From Coturnix japonica (lineage: Eukaryota > Chordata > Aves > Galliformes > Phasianidae), in NCBI RefSeq assembly GCF_001577835.2, contig NC_029521.1, positions 28,583,559 through 28,647,558 of the forward strand: 64,000 bases of DNA. The letters run 5' to 3'. Shown piece by piece: positions 1 through 10,600 of this stretch. The number at the start of each line of letters is the position of its first letter. Positions within the stretch are counted from its first letter, which is position 1. The notes under the pieces are model-generated. The model made no database searches. It saw only the letters and a program-made list of their open reading frames with translations, and was not told the DNA's origin. The translations under genes were made by a program, and so were the position numbers.

Positions 1-540
1 CACAATTAGCTTTGTGCACGGTTCTGGGAGGTAAGAGAGGAGAGGTAGAGGTTGCTGCGTGTCTCTGGCGTGGGCTTGTGCTCCTTGTGCAGGCTTATTG
101 GGCAGGGGGAATGGCACAGCAGCTGTGGCAATGCAGAAGGCATCCTTGGCTCCATGGCTTGTGGCTGGGACAGTGGGGGTGGGCTGGGGTTGGGTTTGGC
201 GATCCTAGAAGTCTTTCCCAGCCTGAATAACCCCGTAATTCAATAATTCTATGCAAGCCATTGCAGCAGCACTCCAAAAACTGGCCTTTGAACCAGAAAA
301 TCCTCTTTCTATTCTGAGGGACATCTGGCTGTGACATGAGGGATGAGGCACAGGCCCCTGAAGCTCTGGGACTTGCTCCAGCCCTGGGTGCTTTCAACCA
401 GGTGCCTCTCATGCTGGTTTGGCTCCCATCGTTAACAGCAGGAAATGTGCTGCACAAACATCCATCAGCTGCACGTCGGTGTGCTGTCAGTCACTGTGAT
501 TTATTTGGACTTTCAGGGCTGAACTGATTAAATTGCACAT

Positions 541-790
541 TCAGGGAAAGTGAGAGTTTCACTCCGAGCACCGACTGAAATTATTGCATCTGTCCAAAGA
601 CACCAGCAAAGGTTAACAGTGTCTGTTTACATTCCTCATAAAGAAAATCTTGTTAAACTCCATCTCACATATTTTACAGCCGTGCTAAGAGCCCCCGAAG
701 AATACGTTGTCAGGAGGAATGGTTTTAATCTTTCTGATCTAATTTTATGCAGCAGGAGTGTATGCTGCTTAATTGGGGAGTTAGCAGGAA
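541..790. promoter_or_regulatory. Candidate conserved noncoding element in LHPP intron
   Basis: This block of low-CpG, repeat-free sequence carries a forkhead-type TGTTTAC core near 624-630, an AAGGTTAA core near 608-615, and several ATTTTA/TAATTT homeobox-like words. It looks unlike the surrounding G-rich intron. It is only a guess from base texture; no alignment was possible. Confidence 0.2.
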
Positions 791-1845
791 TTCTGTGTTG
801 TGACACAAAGAGCTTCCTTGTGCAAACACAGGGTGATTTGGTGGGTGATCTTTCCTTGCTGTCTTGTTGGAAAGGTCAGTGATTGTGGGACGTGCAGCAC
901 TATGGGCCAGGTTTGCCAAATGACTGCAGCCTTGCACACTGGAATGCGAGATCATTTGTCTTTTTCCACTTAACTTTCGTGCCTCGCTCTGGCCCTGCCT
1001 GTTGTTTTTCCTACCCACCCCTATTTTTAAAGGACTACACAAAAGCTGATTTGAATCCATGATAGCGATTGTGTGTTGATCAGTTCCCAGCTGCTCTTCT
1101 CCAAAGCCAAGTTTCTGCATGTCTTGGGTCGATCCGAGCGATGGAGCTGCTTTCACCCCCTTGGCCATCCCTGTCCTATATGGTACCTCCATTTACACTT
1201 CTGTGTGCAGAAACATCCCTATGGAAAGTGGCCTTTAGAACAGACCTGCCCAGGGGGGAAGTCTGACCCAGACAGTGAAAGACCCCCTGCAGAATTTCTC
1301 TGCCTTGTGATCCAGGCTTTGGCACTGTGCTTCACCAGGAGGAAGCCAGCTGTGTGTGTAGCCCTGCTGCCATGCTGGAGGTCTTATCACCAAGAGTCTG
1401 TGTGTAAAGTTGATGTGGCAGAGCCAATTCTCTGATTCTGCTGTTCCCTTGATGCTCAAACACTGACCTGAAGCAACCTGTTCAGGATGGGTGGGGGACC
1501 TGGCACCTGGAACCACAGGGAGCTGCTGAGCTCCTGCAGCACTGACCCATGGGCTGGGGGAGGAGGAGGCTGGTCATGCCCCAGGGATGCCCTGATGGAC
1601 GTAAGTACTACCAAGCCACCAAGCTACCAAGTACTACTCCCACCCACCCCTAGAGGCCCTGGGTGGGCACTCGTATAGAGCCATCAGTGCTGGAGCAGAT
1701 GTAAGGGCACCAAAACTCCTGATATGGTGTTTTCTGCTGGAGAAATGCCTGCAAAGCCAGAAGAAGGGTTCTGCCTTTGTGAGGAGCAGCTGAGAAATGA
1801 GCAGAGAGGAAATAGCCCTGGGGAGCGTGCTGCTGCAATTGGAGA

Positions 1846-1897
1846 AATAATAGTAATAATAACAATAATAATAATAATAATCATCATCATCATCATT
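1846..1897. repeat. (AAT)n/(ATC)n compound microsatellite
   Basis: AAT-type triplets with a few interruptions run directly into five ATC triplets. It creates spurious poly-Ile/poly-Tyr reading frames on both strands. Confidence 0.9.
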
Positions 1898-2598
1898 GCC
1901 TCCCACACATCCAGTGGGAAATGCATGTTCCCTGCTGGGAAAATGGCCCTTGACAGGAACCAAGAGTGACAGGAGCTGGACATGAGGGCTCTCACTCTTT
2001 CCCAAAGGAAAGCCATTAAGCGTATAAAATACATATGTTTTCTGTTCAGCAGCTGTTGGGTTTCTCAGCCCCAGGGCCATAACAGGGCTGTGAGGTTTGG
2101 GAAACTGACCCGGGCTCTTTCTGCCTCTCCCAGCCAGAAATGCTGCTGAATCAGTGAAATGGGACTGTGCATCTGCAGGCCACTATCTTCAGTTAAATCC
2201 CTGGTGAGCACGGCTTCGAGCTGCTCTGCTCCGGGGTGGTGATGGTGGTGACCACAAGTCTGGCTCTTCTTGATGGAAACCACCACCACCACATTTGCAA
2301 AACTCAACACCAGCAGATCCCCGTCATTCACTAAAGCTGTGTGCAGACCTTGTTTCTAGGTCAGAGGTGGATTCTTCTTTTCTTCACCTATTTCTAGAAA
2401 TATATATACATACATATAGGGGAGGGGAGAGGAATTGTTTGCATAACCTTGTAGGTTTGTAGGCTTGCAGTCAGTTGAGAACCATGCTCAGCCAAAGGCT
2501 CCACCTGGGTCCTGAGCCCCGCCAAGCTCAGGACCATCAGCAGAAGGATCTAGCAAGGAGGATGCTCCCACTCATTGTCCCCTCTGTCTCCTTCACAG

Positions 2599-2689
2599 GC
2601 CCTCTGATGAAAACCACCCCCAGGTGAAGCCTGACGCCTATGTGAACAACCTGGCCGAAGCGGTGGACACAATCCTCAGCCAGATGTAG
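2599..2689 (+). CDS. LHPP: LHPP C-terminal exon (phospholysine phosphohistidine inorganic pyrophosphate phosphatase)
   Basis: The exon reads in phase 2 (..G CCC TCT GAT GAA) as PSDENHPQVKP, then AYVNNLAEAVDTILSQM and a TAG stop at 2687-2689. This matches the known LHPP C-terminus (human-like PSDEHHPEVKADGYVDNLAEAVD as I recall it). LHPP is a cytosolic HAD-superfamily phosphatase that removes phosphate from phosphohistidine and pyrophosphate. Only the last 30 codons are here; they form the end of the core domain and contain no catalytic Asp motif. The acceptor CTTCACAG lies immediately upstream. The neighbouring FAM53B lies tail-to-tail, as in mammals, which supports the call. The bird tail ends SQM rather than the longer mammalian end; this is a normal lineage difference. 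Confidence 0.88.
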
Positions 2690-3205
2690 AAGCAATGGTG
2701 CTGCAGAGAGCTAAGGGATAAAGATGGTGCCTTGCATATGACATGGCCACCAGCTGCTCCATCCCCTGTCTCCCCAGAGTGCAGAACACCTGTGCTTCTA
2801 AACCTACCCAAGGTACTAAACCAAGACTAACCTCAAGAGAGGGAACACTGAACCCTCTGTGTGCATTTTGAGCTTCCTTCCCCTCAGTGCCATCCAAGTG
2901 CCAGCACAGCCCTTTAGGGATGAGGATGTCTATGAGGGGCATGGAGAGCAGTCCTGCCCTGTAGAGTTTGGCTGGGTACCAGTGTGCCTCCACCGTGCAT
3001 TGTTGGGTAGTCTATGGGCAACCCAAAAACCCTTTGGGACTGTCAGAGCACACTGGGCAAGGCTGTGGTTGTGTTTCCATCCTGGTTTCCAGCAGCTTTC
3101 TGGCACTGCCCTGTGTCAGAGGGCAGGAATTCAGGAATACTATGACAAATGACAGAATAATTGTGTCACCATGTCGTTAATAAACACAGTCCTGTGAATC
3201 TAATC
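2690..3205 (+). other. LHPP: LHPP 3'UTR with poly(A) signal
   Basis: The sequence after the stop runs to AATAAA at 3179-3184, followed by a TGTTGTGTTC GT-rich element at about 3210-3219, as expected downstream of a cleavage site near 3200. No other strong signal is seen in between. Confidence 0.75.
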
Positions 3206-4395
3206 ATGCTGTTGTGTTCAATTGGATCAGCACCCCCAAAGGGTTTGTAGGGGACATCTCCAACAGGGGCCTATGGTTTCTCCTTCTTTTGCAGGGGAAC
3301 CTGGTGAGCAGACAGGGCTGCTGACTCCAAACAGAGAGGATTATAGATTTGGGATTGGCTTCCCCACCGTCACCACCTCTGGATGGTGTCTGCAACCTTT
3401 TAAAATCAAAAGCTTTCAAGTGTGGTCAGCAGCTCTGCACCCCTTGGATTTTAGGCAAGACTTAGTGCCTTAGAGAGGAATGGAACGAGACCACGTGGAT
3501 TTTAACCTGCTTCTGGCCTCCTGTGGGACCACAGAAAGGTTATTTAAACACAAAGAGCACGTGTGTGTACGTACAGCACGCTGCCTGCATCCAGCTACTG
3601 CTGTCTGAGCGCTGGATGGGGGTAAATGACAATTCCAGCTTGGTTTCCAGCAGCCCACAGAGCTAAGGTGACCCCAGGCACCGATGCACTGCTCTGTTTC
3701 TGCACCGGGTGCGTCGCAAAGGCTGCACCCCTTGGGGACAGAGAGGGAATGTGGGCAAGGAATTCAGTTGCAATAAAATAAACTACATCTGGGAAAATGA
3801 CCTTAGTGGTGTCTCTCGTTCTGTTTTTCTATCTCTTCCCCTCAGGGTAGCGGTTCAGCCAAAGTCTACAGCACCGTGCGCATCCACACACACATGGAGG
3901 ATGCTGTAAGCCACGCTCCAGCTTTAGCGCTGCAGCCGGTCACTGGGAATTTCTTTTTCATCCTGTAATTCTTCCTTTTTGTTCTGTTCTGCTGAGCCTG
4001 TCGGTCAGATGAAGGTTAGGCAGACAAACTTGGACTGTTTGCTCACTTAAGGAAGTGCAGCCGTTCTCCTTTCTGGTTTAAGAAATAAGTGAAGGCAAGG
4101 ACTAACACACAGGCTGTAGGACACCAATTGCTTTCCACAGATAACAGAGGCCCTGTGTGCCTTTACCTGGGCTCCCTGCCCTGCTCAGCTTCATACTTGA
4201 AGGATGGGACATCATTACCTCTGACCTTAAACAAGAAACCTAAGACACCGCATGGCACTCAGCTCTGTGATTCCCCATTGCCTCTCAGCACCATCAGAGC
4301 GCAAAGTTCTCCCCCAGCCCCACATATGGGCCCCCCTTACTCTTACCACGAGAGCTCCGACCCACAGCGGCGCATGGGAGCACAGAGAGACGAGA
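3206..4395. other. Tail-to-tail intergenic gap LHPP/FAM53B
   Basis: About 1.2 kb separates the two poly(A) sites. I see no gene, CR1 copy or RNA gene in it. AATAAA at about 3775-3780 on the plus strand could serve as a distal LHPP poly(A) signal. Confidence 0.5.
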
Positions 4396-4416
4396 CAGGG
4401 TACGGAACCAGGAAGC

Positions 4417-4422
4417 TTTATT
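4417..4422 (-). terminator. FAM53B: FAM53B poly(A) signal AATAAA (with overlapping Pumilio-type site)
   Basis: On the minus strand the sequence reads TGTAAATAAAGC. The AATAAA hexamer at 4422-4417 shares bases with TGTAAATA (4426-4419), a match to the Pumilio recognition element TGTANATA. Cleavage is expected at about 4395-4405. Confidence 0.7.
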
Positions 4423-5300
4423 TACACAGTAAAAGTAACAAGCAATTTCCTGAGACTGAGCTGCTCTAGTGCAATCAAGTCATGGAGAGGGGACAGGTCA
4501 GCAGTCTTCTCGCCCACCCCAAAGCCACCTGCAATGGCCCGGGCACGACGTACCTCTGCGCTTGTGCAGTGTGCAGAGATGTTGCTACGACAGGGCAGAG
4601 CTTCAGAAGGCTTTTTGTTGTTGTTGTATTCCTTTCTGTTGTGGTTTTTTTTTTGTTGATTTTTTAATATATTTTAATTTTTTTTTTGGCCATCCTCTTC
4701 TTTTGATTTTCTTCCACATCGAAAACATAAAACTCTGTAAAGCACTGCTACAATCCTATTATATCCTACGTCAGTCTGTTATCCTGTTCAGCCAGGAGCT
4801 TTGAAACAAAGCACTGAAAACACAACTGTATTGGCCAAGGAGGCTACGCTATAACGTGAAACATTACAATCTATGTTACAAACACTTCTTCCCATCATTT
4901 TGTCCCAAGATGTAATCTTCCTTAGAACAGGTTCGAAACACGTGCGTGTCTTACCGGTGCTAAGCATTTTCCCTATCCAAACCCTTTCTTTCCTTACTGC
5001 TGCAATCTTATTGCTGATGCCACGGCTTGCTGTCATCCCAAAGCTGTCGGATTGGGTCAGGCCTTCAACAAGCCACGGGCATCTTCACAACCACGAGCCT
5101 GCGGGCTGCAAGCAAAGGCCTCCACTTGCACTGCAGTACCACCTTCTGGCAGGGCTTTGCTGCAGGGGTCCCCAGTGGCACCAGTGAGGTCCTCTAACAA
5201 CCAGAGGAGCCCCGGGAGCCCCTGGGCTGCACAGCTCTCATGGAACTCGCACCGCATCTGACTACAATCAACAGGATGTCCCCTGGATCTGAGGCACGTA

Positions 5301-5361
5301 CTATATTATATTTAATATTTTTTTTTATTATTATTTATATATATATTTATATATATATAAA
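5301..5361. repeat. AT-rich low-complexity tract (TA/TTA)
   Basis: A long run of TA and TTA words with a T9 stretch lies inside the FAM53B 3'UTR. Confidence 0.85.
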
Positions 5362-7133
5362 TCCACAACTGTTTTTACCTCTACAGAGAGAGAGATTTTT
5401 TTTTTCTTTCTTTTTTTCTGTTTTTTAAAGTAAGGCTTTCTCGAACTGAAAACAAGTACATGAAATCATACGAAACCAACAGAAAATCACCCAACAGAAC
5501 ACCACTGTGGCCTACAAACCGTCACTGCAGTCTGTATCTAAGCTAATGTGCCCGGTATAAGGCCATTACTCATTGGAGAAGCGTCTTTAGTAAGGCAAAA
5601 CGTGTTGTGCTGTATGTAAACTGTATGCTACGTCTGTGTCGGGTACAGCCGGCGGCCGCTCGGTCACCGTCCTACTGCATGGGGTGAGCATGTCCTAGGT
5701 AGCAGCCCTTGGAGGGAGAAAAGAGCCCTTGTGGTTACAGCCCCACGTGTGCATAGGCGAGCGTGCCCTGAGCTCTGTGGGAGCACGGGGCTGTTATGGG
5801 GGTTTGGAACATCAGGAAGACTCAAAGCCAAAATGGGGTTGCATTGCTCCTGGGGACACGGTCTGGCAGATGCCAACATCCCAAAGGCCCTCAATACATA
5901 GGGTTATACCCAGCTCCGGGCTATGGGCCTCCCACCAGGGCAGTGCAGCCAGGGTGGGTTGTTTTCAGCAACGCATTGAGAGACACTTGAAGAGAGATGG
6001 AGGATTCCCCAACAGGAGAAGGCCCCGGTGCCGCTCTGCAGGGAGCTGAGATGACCATGGCCATGAGCAGGAATAAAGCTATGAGTGGATGGGATGGGGG
6101 AACGCCCAAAACCCCGCAGGAAAAGTGCAGTAACGTAACACTAGGGATCAGTAAACCTGCATTGGCCGCTCTCAGCCTCTTCTGGCTTACAGACTCCCAG
6201 TGAGGTGTCTGTACGCAAGACCCCTACTAAAGGGGCTGGGATCCATTGGGATCTATCACTTCATTTTCCCTTTGTGCTTTTGCAGAGCTTGGGAAATAAC
6301 CCCAAGGAACCTGCAGAAGATGCTGGAAGCCGCATGTACAGCTTTCCAAGAGATTTAAACAAAAGAAACAAAAAGGGGAAAAAAACAAACTAATCAGGAT
6401 GTGTCCTTCTAAACCAGTTAGCAGGCAGACAGCTTATTTCATGGAGGAGTGTATCTCGTACAAACAAAATGGTCACCGCTTTATCTGTGCTTTAACAAGG
6501 CACAGCGAGAGGAAAAGCTTTCAGTGCTGCTACCTGAATTTTCAGCGTTCTGACAGCTTACTTTTGTCAAGTAATCCTATGGCATCGGACAGGGACCCAC
6601 TTCACAGTCAGAGCAAGAAGAGCGTGGCAGCCACGCAATGGTTGGTGAGGGGCCGAGCGCTGCTGGATCCTCATCGGGAAAAGGAAAATTAAAAATCTGT
6701 ATTAAAAAAAACCATCCAGCTCTTACCAGCAATACATTTCAGCAAGAATCGTGGTTTCCATCTGATGGCACCGCCAGGGGCTGGAGGATCAGTGTGGGCT
6801 CTGGGCATCACAGCTGCCCCAACCACTAGTCCGGCCTCAACACTACATGGTTGGCAAATCTCAGCTGACTTTCTCTTTCTTCCCCCAGTTTTCCAGTCCT
6901 CCCCAGGGGTGTTTGTTTGTTTTTTCCTTTTGCTTTCCAAACAAGCACACGTGTGAACTGGAAGCCATGTCTGGATCCATCAGCCGCGGTTCTACCTTTG
7001 CAGAAGCTGTTTTCTCACTGATGGATGTGTGTTGTTTGGTGATCCCCATCCCCCTGGTCTCCAAGGTCTGACAGGCGGTTTTCCCAAACTAGCTGATATC
7101 TGGCTACAGTAGTTACAAAGAATTTCAAGATTT

Positions 7134-7164
7134 ACACACACACACACGCACACACACACACACA
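7134..7164. repeat. (CA)n microsatellite
   Basis: About 15 CA units with one CG interruption. They are transcribed as (GU)n within the FAM53B 3'UTR, just downstream of the stop. Confidence 0.92.
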
Positions 7165-7319
7165 AAATTGCTCTAAATACCTGATGAAATTTTGGCAAAG
7201 CTGCTTCATCCCCTCCAGCTGGCAGGGGGATGTGGGCAGTGCGGCACAACCCGCGCTGACCCCCAGGGGACCCTTCCCCTCTGCGAGCCTCAGACCGTGG
7301 CACGTTGAGCCCCACGTCC

Positions 7320-7646
7320 TCAGTTGTTTTCAATCTGCTCAATGTCTATTTCTCCATCCAGCTGGAAGGGGCTCTGGGTGCCCGCCCCGCTGCCCTGCCA
7401 CGGGGTCCCATCCTCCTCCTTCCCACCGCCCTCATCAGACTCCTCGCAGGACAGGTCGTCCCGGCTCACCCCACGCTCCTCACCCCGTGTGTGTGGCTCT
7501 GGCACTGGGGTGCAGGCGGGGGTCCTGCCCGGCATCACCTCCGGGGAGTGAGGGGCTGTGGTCCATGGCCGGGTGGTGGGGAGCCGCTGGGTGCTGTCCT
7601 CCACTGCTGTGCTAAGGCTGCTAAGGCTGTTGAAGGTCTGGCGGTT
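7320..7646 (-). CDS. FAM53B: FAM53B coding exon 4 (C-terminus)
   Basis: The acceptor on the minus strand is TTCCTTCCACAG, then AAC CGC CAG ACC (NRQTFNSLSSLS). The exon is phase 0, 108 codons plus stop (residues 284-391). It ends in the family-defining DIEQIENN. The middle (PGRTPACTPVPEP, then an acidic patch) is shorter than in mammals. Confidence 0.93.
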   Translation of the reverse strand, partial: NRQTFNSLSSLSTAVEDSTQRLPTTRPWTTAPHSPEVMPGRTPACTPVPEPHTRGEERGVSRDDLSCEESDEGGGKEEDGTPWQGSGAGTQSPFQLDGEIDIEQIENN

Positions 7647-10600
7647 CTGTGGAAGGAAGGTGAGAGAGGAGCTGAGGTGGCTGCAGGGTGTAAAGGATCA
7701 ACAAAACACACTTTCTGGTTCCTTGGGTGTTCTGCGCTCCTTCCAGAAGGCAAATCACTGTGCTGCTCCCATGGCTTTTATTCTCATGTACTTTTCATAT
7801 CCAAGTAAGCTGGGAGTAACTACCCAAACAACTCACCCCTGGCTCTAAATGAAGCCAAATCAGCCCTTGATGTATCACCTGAGAAACTTAGGTTGAAAAT
7901 GCAGCTACTTTTCACTCCAATTACTTCATAATCAACAGGTGCTGTGCTAGTGATGCACAGTGGTACAAGAAGCCACTGCAAGGACTACATGACCTTGAAA
8001 GGTCTCTCCCAACTCAAAGAACTCTTTGATTCTATCACTCTATGACAAGGGTTGCTCCATCTCACCAGAGCCATTTGTGGCCCTCACCCATCCCACGGCA
8101 CACTGCAGGTACGCAGCCTCAGCTCATCCCTTCCCTGTTTTTAATACAACCTGTGCCTTTATGTGTGCTCTGCCTGCAGGGGTGGAGCACACAGCAGCTT
8201 CCCGCAGAGATCTGCGAGCTGTGGTTAATGGACAACGTGTAATTAACACAGAACTCGCAGGAGGCCTGAGGACACATGAGAACTGTTTTCTAAGTACCTC
8301 AGAAAAATTTACAAGCGTGTTTCCAAAAGTGATTTAGGCACTTGAAAGGCTAAGTCTCCTGAAAGTCAACAGCGTTCACAGAAGAGCAAATCCCTCTCAC
8401 AAACAAAGCCCAGGCACTTGATGAACATGTATTTCCATTTGTTTCCAAGCTGGGATACAACTCAGAGAATAGTCACGAATGCATTGAAAATGAAGCGTTC
8501 AAGTCCTCTGTTTTGGCCAGAGAGTGAAGCTTAGTGCAAGGTGGTGCAAGCCCTCCTGGCATCAGCACCATGCAGAGCCTCTCCTCCATCCCTGCTAACC
8601 TCAGGGCTCCTATGAGCCTCTCCCAAAGCAGCCCGCTAACACCAGATCAGAGGAGGAAGTTAGGCTGCTGCAGCAGACCAGATGCCTGGGGAGCATGCAA
8701 AGCGAGAGGAAGAAAATGAGAGGTTAAAGAAACAGCCTGAAAAGTCATCTAGAAGAACAAATAAGGAGTTCTTGACAGCTTAAAATTAGCTGCAAAGCTG
8801 GAATCCACTGTCACCAGCCAACCACCAGAGCAAACACCCTCGGGCATGGCTCAGACTGTGTGGGGATGCTCCGCAGAGCTCCCCATCAGGCAGAGACCAA
8901 CAGCTAAAGGTCCCAAGAAACAGCCCAAAGCAAACAACATCCACACTGACTGCCCTACACAGGGCCACCAGGTCAACAACCAACAGCCCTACCAGCTCCT
9001 ACAGTCACTTTAATTATCTCCTCCAGGTTTTAGAGGGGACCTGGGGGGAAATTAGCTGCAGGAAGGGAATCACCTCCTACATTTAACCTTCTCCATAGGT
9101 TTTGATGCAAGTTTCCATAGGTTTTCCCTCCCTGTTCTCCTGCTGCCTTCATGCCCAGCAGGCAGGGATGCAGGCTGAATGCTGGCAGCCCCCGCAGTGA
9201 GAAAGCTGGAGAAATTCCTGGGGAACATTTCTTCGTAACACTCTTCCCCTCATAAAATAAGTGATTGTGAGTTTTTCCCCGAAACACATCTCCCTAAAAT
9301 AAGGAGATCCTGGTGCATATGCTAGAATAAATATTAGCACGACCGTGATCCCCGTGGTGAAACTCTTGGAACGGCTTTTGCACAAACACCTTCTTTTCCA
9401 CCCTGCCAGGTTATTGCTGCAATTTTCCCAGTGAAGGTGCAACCCTACGAGCTGTCAGCGATCCCAGCCCTACCTACCGAGCTGTCATCACCTCCCATTA
9501 GCACACTGCGCTCCAGTTTCTTCAGAATGCTGCAGACAACCTGGGCTGAGAAGGGAGCAGAGGAGCTCAGGGGACCAGCGCCAGCCTCCTCAGCCTGGCC
9601 ATGCTTTGGTGCATCAAAACCATGGGCAACTCGCTGCCTTGCTCTGTTTTAAGCCACACTCTGAGCCTGTTGCTCTGAGGTACCTTCACCCACAGCCTCG
9701 ATCACTATCTATCTGCTGCTTTAACCACTTGTAGGATGGCAAAATGCTACGTGGCTCCTGCATCCCGCACATCCTGTGCTTGTGCTGCCAAAGAGAACAT
9801 CCATTGCTTCAGACTGAGAAATGGGTTTCCTGCCACGATTCAGATCAGGAATATACACAGCACTCAGGTTCAATACTCAACCAGTTCTTCTCCAACTCCA
9901 TCCCTAAGCTGATCTGCCCAGGGCTGACTTTATGGAGAGCTGCCATCTGCCTCCCCAAGGGGCTGAGCCATGCCAAGCCCAGCCTTCAAAACCAACACCT
10001 CCATCGGGGCTGCAAAGCCATCACCAGCACTGCCTGCGCCAGAGAGAGCTCCCGGTGATGGATGAAGTGTCAGGGGAGAAACGGCCAAAATACCAGAGGA
10101 AAAAAAACACAGTGGGCAGTTATAGGCAGATGAAATGCAAACAGCTCCGTACATCCGGAGCTGCGCTATAGGCAGTTGTGTGTCAGGGAGCTCAAACCCA
10201 TGTATCTATCGAGGCATTGAGCTGCTGGTGGGCAGAGCTCCAGCTGTGCCGTGCTGCAGGCATGGGATGGCCAGTGGGGCAAGGGAAAGAAGCGGAAGCA
10301 AGTTTCCATTCCAAGGAGCTGGCCATCCCTCAGACATTACTGAGCTGAGAGGTTTGCTTCGTTCCCCAGCAATGAGTCTGTTTGGAGGCACCCAGCTCTT
10401 TGTATGCTCAAACAGGCCCAGGAGAGCCAGCTGGAGGGCATTCAGTGCTCATTACCAAAACCACAAGCAACCACGTACGCCAGCTTCAAAGCAAGCCGGT
10501 ACAAAACGCAAAGGCAGACTAAAGAACTCTGCTGCTCTATTATAGTCTTGTTTATCCCTCAAGCCCCTCTGGCCAGATAATTATCTGAGTTGGAGACAAG

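Larger units (their letters stand above)
1..2598 (+). other. LHPP: LHPP last intron (partial, 3' end)
   Basis: This stretch precedes the final LHPP exon and ends in a normal acceptor (CTTCACAG at 2591-2598). I found no preceding LHPP exon, such as the one coding the GDD-containing phosphatase motif, so the earlier exons must lie upstream of the window. The stretch holds a trinucleotide microsatellite near 1850-1897, a short GTGGTG/CACCAC inverted pair near 2236-2290, and an AT-rich TA repeat near 2397-2420. A low-CpG block at about 540-780 is described separately. Open frames here are short or driven by the microsatellite. Confidence 0.75.
4400..7319 (-). other. FAM53B: FAM53B 3'UTR
   Basis: About 2.9 kb lies between the FAM53B stop and the poly(A) signal at 4417-4422. 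It contains long AT-rich blocks (5301-5361 and T-runs near 4630-4690 and 5395-5430) and a CA/GT microsatellite (7134-7164). There is no CR1 copy in it, which fits a 3'UTR under constraint. The 3' boundary is inferred from the only well-placed AATAAA on this strand. Confidence 0.65.

Noticed and set aside
1684-2080. Poly-Ile/Tyr/Met open frames
   Set aside because: They are produced by the AAT/ATC microsatellite.
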